From positions 91,260 through 155,259 of the forward strand of contig CAJQRC010000026.1 of the NCBI GenBank assembly GCA_905480645.1: 64,000 nt of DNA, given 5' to 3'. The stretch comes from an uncultured Tateyamaria sp. (GTDB lineage: Bacteria; Pseudomonadota; Alphaproteobacteria; Rhodobacterales; Rhodobacteraceae). The notes beneath the pieces were generated by a model. The model saw only the letters and a program-made list of their open reading frames with translations. It searched no databases and was not told the origin of the DNA. Both the position numbers and the translations under genes were made by a program. Shown here piece after piece: positions 61,022 to 64,000 of the stretch. Within the stretch, counting starts at the first letter, position 1, and each line of letters opens with the position of its first letter.

Positions 61022-61812
61022 TCCAAGTGTCCCATGATCTGGAGTACTTCTTTGTGAATTTCGAAATTGGCAGCAGCGATCACACGACCACCTTGATGCA
61101 CAGGTTTGCCACACCAATCAGTAACAATTCCACCAGCGGCCTCTATCAACGCGATTGGGGCTTGTATATCATAATTATTTAAACCTGTTTCAATTACCAG
61201 ATCAATTTGCCCAGCAGCCACCAAGGCATAAGCATAACAATCCATACCATATCGAACCAACTGCGTCTGTGCCGCAACGGCTTCAAATGCAGCTCTGTCT
61301 TGCAAAGTACCTATTTCAGGAAATGTCGTAAACAGAATTGCATCTGATAATTTGCGTCCACTGCGCGTCCTTATTATTTTTGTGTCATGCGGTCCAAAAA
61401 GTGTAGCCACGCCACCGCACCCAACAAATCGTTCACCAATATAAGGCTGGTCTATTATTCCCAATATCGGGCCACTCTTTGGACCTACTGCAATTAAGAC
61501 CCCCCAAGTTGGGGTTCCCGCTACGAAACCACGGGTGCCATCAATCGGGTCGAGCACCCAAGTCAGACCGCTAGACCCTTCTGTTATCCCAAATTCTTCC
61601 CCAACTATAGCGTCATTCGGACGTAAACACGCCAAAACTCTACGCATCACTTCTTCGGCAGCCCGATCAGCGATCGTAACCGGATCATAGCCATTTCTCA
61701 TTTTATTTTCGGTTGTGAGATTACCCTTACGAAAATACGGCAAAATAGCGGCGCGCGCTTCATCCGCCAACACATTTGCGACGTAATTCAAAGCATCAAG
61801 GTCATAGGTCAT
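61018..61812 (-). CDS. hisN: HisN/IMPase-family phosphatase
   Basis: Magnesium-dependent phosphatase of the inositol monophosphatase superfamily, 264 residues. The motifs are GEEFG (metal), WVLDPIDGTRGFVAGTP (DPIDGT signature) and GLNNYDIQAPIALIEAAGG (second metal/substrate site). The sequence is of the HisN type used for histidinol-phosphate in several alphaproteobacteria. Its stop overlaps the 8-oxoguanine deaminase start, an odd partner for histidine biosynthesis. The substrate may therefore be a nucleotide or sugar phosphate. Confidence 0.83.
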   Translation of the reverse strand: MTYDLDALNYVANVLADEARAAILPYFRKGNLTTENKMRNGYDPVTIADRAAEEVMRRVLACLRPNDAIVGEEFGITEGSSGLTWVLDPIDGTRGFVAGTPTWGVLIAVGPKSGPILGIIDQPYIGERFVGCGGVATLFGPHDTKIIRTRSGRKLSDAILFTTFPEIGTLQDRAAFEAVAAQTQLVRYGMDCYAYALVAAGQIDLVIETGLNNYDIQAPIALIEAAGGIVTDWCGKPVHQGGRVIAAANFEIHKEVLQIMGHLE

Positions 61813-62120
61813 GTGAACTGGGTGCCAGAGGTTTCCACTTAATGCAATCCTCCCACACCCTACAATTAATTTCTAAAATTATATATCAGCGTTCCAAATC
61901 AAGCATACTGCACAAGAGACAATCTTAAAATCAAATGAACAGTTAAAATTTTTATATCTTTGTCTGAAACAGTCCTTTAAACGGATCAACCGCGCCAAGA
62001 TTTGCCAACGTTTCTTCATATTTCAGAAATATATGACAAAATGGTCGCAATGTTTTGATTAATCTGCTCATTTAAAGAAAAAAAGTACTTGAAAGACAAC
62101 GCATCTAACCCGATATTGTT

Positions 62121-62187
62121 GTAGCGGGCGGAAATCCGCGGCCGGCAGGAAAACCTGTCGGGAAATGTATCAATTTGGAGGTCAATC
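62121..62187 (+). ncRNA. ybhL-type leader RNA (candidate)
   Basis: A GC-rich island just before the Bax-inhibitor-1 (YbhL-like) gene folds into two hairpins. GCGG-AAAT-CCGC is at 62128-62139, and CCGGCAGG-AAAA-CCTGTCGG at 62142-62161 has an 8-bp stem with one GU and an AAAA loop. The GGAGG Shine-Dalgarno follows at 62177. The ybhL motif is a known structured leader upstream of this gene family in alphaproteobacteria; I base the name on position and shape, not on an alignment. Confidence 0.55.
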
Positions 62188-62967
62188 ATGGCTGAGTTGA
62201 ATACGATCCGGTCGGCGGCCGGAACACGCGCCGCCGAGATCGATATAGGGCTTCGCGCCCACATGAATAAAGTATATGGCAGCATGTCGATAGGTATGTT
62301 GATAACTGCTGCGGCAGCTTGGGCAGTTGCAGGACTTGCAGTCACATCTGACCCAACAGGTGCTACGGTAGCTCTCAGAGAAGGACAATACCTAACTGGA
62401 TTGGGTGAATTGTTGTACACTACGCCTCTGCGTTGGGTGGTTATGTTCGCACCTTTGGCATTTGTATTGTTTGGTTGGGGTGCATTAATGCGCCGAGGTT
62501 CAGCTTCTGCTGTACAACTCGGGTTTTTCATTTTTGCCGCCGTGATGGGCGTCTCAATGAGTTCAATTTTTCTGGTGTACACACCCTACTCCATTACCCA
62601 AACCTTTTTGGTTACATCTGTAGCTTTTGCAGGTCTTAGTTTGTACGGCTACACGACCAAAAAAGATCTTAGTGGTATGGGGACGTTTTTGATGATGGGC
62701 GTAATCGGCCTAATCATCGCGATGATCATTAATATTTTTCTACAGTCGCCAGCAATGATGTTTGCGATTTCAGCTCTGGGTGTGTTAATATTTTCAGGCT
62801 TAACTGCATTTTACACGCAGGGTATCAAAAATACATATGTCGAACATGCTAGTTATGGCGATCAAGAATGGCTTGACAAAGCAGCTATCGATGGTGCGCT
62901 AAGCCTTTACATAGCATTTTTAAATCTGTTCCAATTCTTGCTGATGTTTATGGGTCAACAAGAATAG
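62188..62967 (+). CDS. Bax inhibitor-1 (UPF0005/YbhL) family membrane protein
   Basis: A 259-residue protein with seven predicted helices. After a soluble N-terminus come MNKVYGSMSIGMLITAAAAWAVAGLAV and later GLSLYGYTTKKDLSGMGTFLMMGVIGLIIAMI, the BI-1 family core. The C-terminal IDGALSLYIAFLNLFQFLL carries the conserved acidic residue (D) region linked to pH-dependent calcium leak in relatives. GGAGG sits six bases before the ATG. A structured leader lies upstream and a strong terminator follows. Confidence 0.9.
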   Translation: MAELNTIRSAAGTRAAEIDIGLRAHMNKVYGSMSIGMLITAAAAWAVAGLAVTSDPTGATVALREGQYLTGLGELLYTTPLRWVVMFAPLAFVLFGWGALMRRGSASAVQLGFFIFAAVMGVSMSSIFLVYTPYSITQTFLVTSVAFAGLSLYGYTTKKDLSGMGTFLMMGVIGLIIAMIINIFLQSPAMMFAISALGVLIFSGLTAFYTQGIKNTYVEHASYGDQEWLDKAAIDGALSLYIAFLNLFQFLLMFMGQQE

Positions 62968-62990
62968 CTTATAACTATCTCACACAAATA

Positions 62991-63019
62991 AAAGGCCAGT
63001 CGTAAAGACTGGCCTTTTT
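62991..63019 (+). terminator. Rho-independent terminator of the Bax-inhibitor-1 gene
   Basis: AAAGGCCAGTC and GACTGGCCTTT (11-bp perfect stem) around a GTAAA loop, followed by further T residues to 63019. It lies 24 bases after the stop codon on the forward strand. Confidence 0.92.
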
Positions 63020-63380
63020 AATTTTAGGTAAAGATAGTATTAAGGGAAAAAATAAATCCAAGGCGTGGGCGCGATTAAACAACAAAATGATGGTGATAGA
63101 GTATAGTTATAAAAGCTTTTAGTTGAAGTGCTGATTCAACGCCTCCTAATTACCATACCTAATTTTGCACGCTTATTATTTAAATTTTTAAACTAATTAC
63201 TTATATTTTAGGTAAATTCGTCATCTTTGATTGACCAGCATTACAATCAAATTGATGTATTAAATCAAATTTAAAACCTTCATTCTTACAACCGCAGAAA
63301 TACATTCAAATGAAACTGGCTATGTTCAACACGTGATTATCAATAGTATATAAGATTAGAGTGATGCCCCAAATGAATAG

Positions 63381-63644
63381 CCAAAAGCTACCATAGCAAA
63401 ATGTCATTCAAGAAATGTTCTTTCTACTGAAAAAGAGATACTCTTTGGTACTTCGGTTAGTGAAACTGTAGATCCAAATGGAGACGTTCCTCTTCGGACT
63501 GGATCTTGGGCCAGAGCTGAAAAATTTAGTACTGGTTATCTTGTTGGAGACACGCGAAGATACGAAGATACGAAGATACGAAGATACGAAGATACGAAGA
63601 TACGAAGATACGAAGATACGAAGATACGAAGATACGAAGATTAA
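63381..63644 (+). pseudogene. Possible C-terminal gene remnant running into the octamer repeat
   Basis: A frame opened after a stop at 63378 and closed by TAA at 63642. It reads ...STEKEILFGTSVSETVDPNG, then DVPLRTGSWARAEKFSTGYL, and continues VGDTRRYED, where the repeat takes over and encodes RRYEDTKI units. The non-repeat part looks protein-like, but I recognise no family and there is no start codon with a ribosome binding site. It may be the end of a lost gene into which the repeat expanded. Confidence 0.3.
63556..63642 (+). repeat. Octanucleotide tandem repeat, (GAAGATAC)10 plus a partial copy
   Basis: Ten identical GAAGATAC units at 63556-63635, followed by GAAGATT. The array is perfect. 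With a period of eight it shifts all three frames in turn, giving RRYEDTKI repeats on the plus strand and FVSSYLRI on the minus. Such short perfect arrays are prone to slippage and can vary between strains. Confidence 0.97.
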
Positions 63645-63904
63645 TAAAGTGATAGACTTGGTCAACAAACCGAAGATAGTTTAACAAAATTACCACACAT
63701 GTCCATATTTCCGATAAGAAATATATTGGGAGCAAGTGCCTTTTTGGTAAAGCGTCTTTATATCAAGAGTTAGTTTTTAGATCAACGTTTGTTCATCTAC
63801 AATTTACACTACAAACTACGTTGCAACAGCCTTGAAATTACCTGTTACCAGAAAAAGCCGCAACCTCTAAGCGCGACAAAAACTAACATAGCTAAATATA
63901 AAGT

Positions 63905-64000
63905 TTATTTTATTTTTCCTTCTTTATACTCAACATGCTTACGCACGACGGGGTCATACTTTTTGACCATCATTTTTTCAGTCATGGTACGTGCATTTTT
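63905..64000 (-). CDS. rpmG: Ribosomal protein L33, 3' end (partial)
   Basis: The last 31 residues and stop of bL33: [19 protein letters not shown] then [12 protein letters not shown]. The start lies beyond the right edge. The C-terminal [18 protein letters not shown] is the alphaproteobacterial L33 form without the zinc-binding cysteines. It is a structural component of the 50S subunit. Confidence 0.94.
   Translation of the reverse strand, partial: KNARTMTEKMMVKKYDPVVRKHVEYKEGKIK

Larger units (their letters stand above)
63020..63904. other. Long spacer before rpmG
   Basis: Nearly 900 bases between the terminator and the L33 gene end. Bases 63381-63644 hold an open frame that runs into the octamer repeat (listed separately). 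The other parts are AT-rich, with no frame, RNA or terminator I can support. Confidence 0.5.

Noticed and set aside
62016..62582. Long reverse frame opposite the Bax-inhibitor-1 gene
   Set aside because: It is an antisense shadow of a clear membrane protein gene with its own Shine-Dalgarno and terminator.
63408..63735. Protein genes made from the octamer array (frames of FVSSYLRI repeats)
   Set aside because: These frames are open only because the repeat lacks stops; they have no ribosome binding site or non-repeat domain.

Overview
The window comes from an alphaproteobacterial chromosome, most likely a low-GC marine member of the Rhodobacteraceae (Roseobacter-like). This rests on gene content and order: a perM-hdaA-ppk-ppx run, a propionyl-CoA carboxylase / methylmalonyl-CoA mutase locus carrying a DUF6497 gene and an ScfR/PccR-type regulator, two secreted DUF1194 proteins, a HemP gene followed by a family found in Rhodobacteraceae, HdaA in place of full-length DnaA, and a ybhL-type leader before a Bax-inhibitor-1 gene. 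No 16S gene or other phylogenetic marker is present to prove the assignment. The window is mostly tightly packed chromosomal core; I see no phage, insertion sequence, CRISPR array, tRNA or rRNA.

Layout. 0-4.4 kb: divergent PHA synthase (cut by the left edge) and PHA depolymerase, an isolated N-acetylneuraminate-lyase-like gene and an ABHD10-like hydrolase. 4.8-12 kb: small conserved protein, thrS, ArsC/Spx-like protein, cold shock protein, thyX, glyoxalase I, and two coupled von Willebrand A proteins. 12-24.6 kb: sdhE with an XRE regulator, aspartate aminotransferase, hemP (54 aa) plus its translationally coupled partner, a MATE exporter, a NicO/DUF1007 metal-transport pair, an epoxide-hydrolase-like protein, parE, a putative zinc-metallopeptidase lipoprotein, an Ldh-family dehydrogenase, and DUF5993-dsbB. 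24.7-36.5 kb: lolD-lolC/E, proS, pepT, a fasciclin protein, then perM-hdaA-ppk-ppx. 36.5-49.5 kb: DnaJ/TerB protein, VOC protein, then the C3 locus mcm, pccA, small genes, ridA-like, pccB, with a divergent Bcr/CflA exporter and the ScfR regulator. 49.6-64 kb: GMC oxidoreductase, EamA transporter, yebC, a DUF1330 protein, an SLC13/TrkA-C transporter, ymdB, 5-formyltetrahydrofolate cyclo-ligase, a clearly broken mgtE, 8-oxoguanine deaminase coupled to a HisN-type phosphatase, the Bax-inhibitor-1 gene with leader and terminator, an octanucleotide tandem repeat, and the 3' end of rpmG (L33) at the right edge.

How the parts fit. The best-supported circuit is propionyl-CoA assimilation: PccA/PccB carboxylate propionyl-CoA and the cobalamin-dependent mutase makes succinyl-CoA. 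A PccR-like regulator is encoded next to pccB, and TTTGCAAA-type sites lie upstream of pccB and of the regulator itself, with weaker ones before pccA. PHA turnover genes and polyphosphate genes add carbon and phosphate storage. Two genes are visibly damaged: mgtE (five stops and two frameshifts) and the DUF6497 gene inside the C3 locus (one frameshift). The right end has an 80-bp run of ten identical octamers in an otherwise unexplained stretch.
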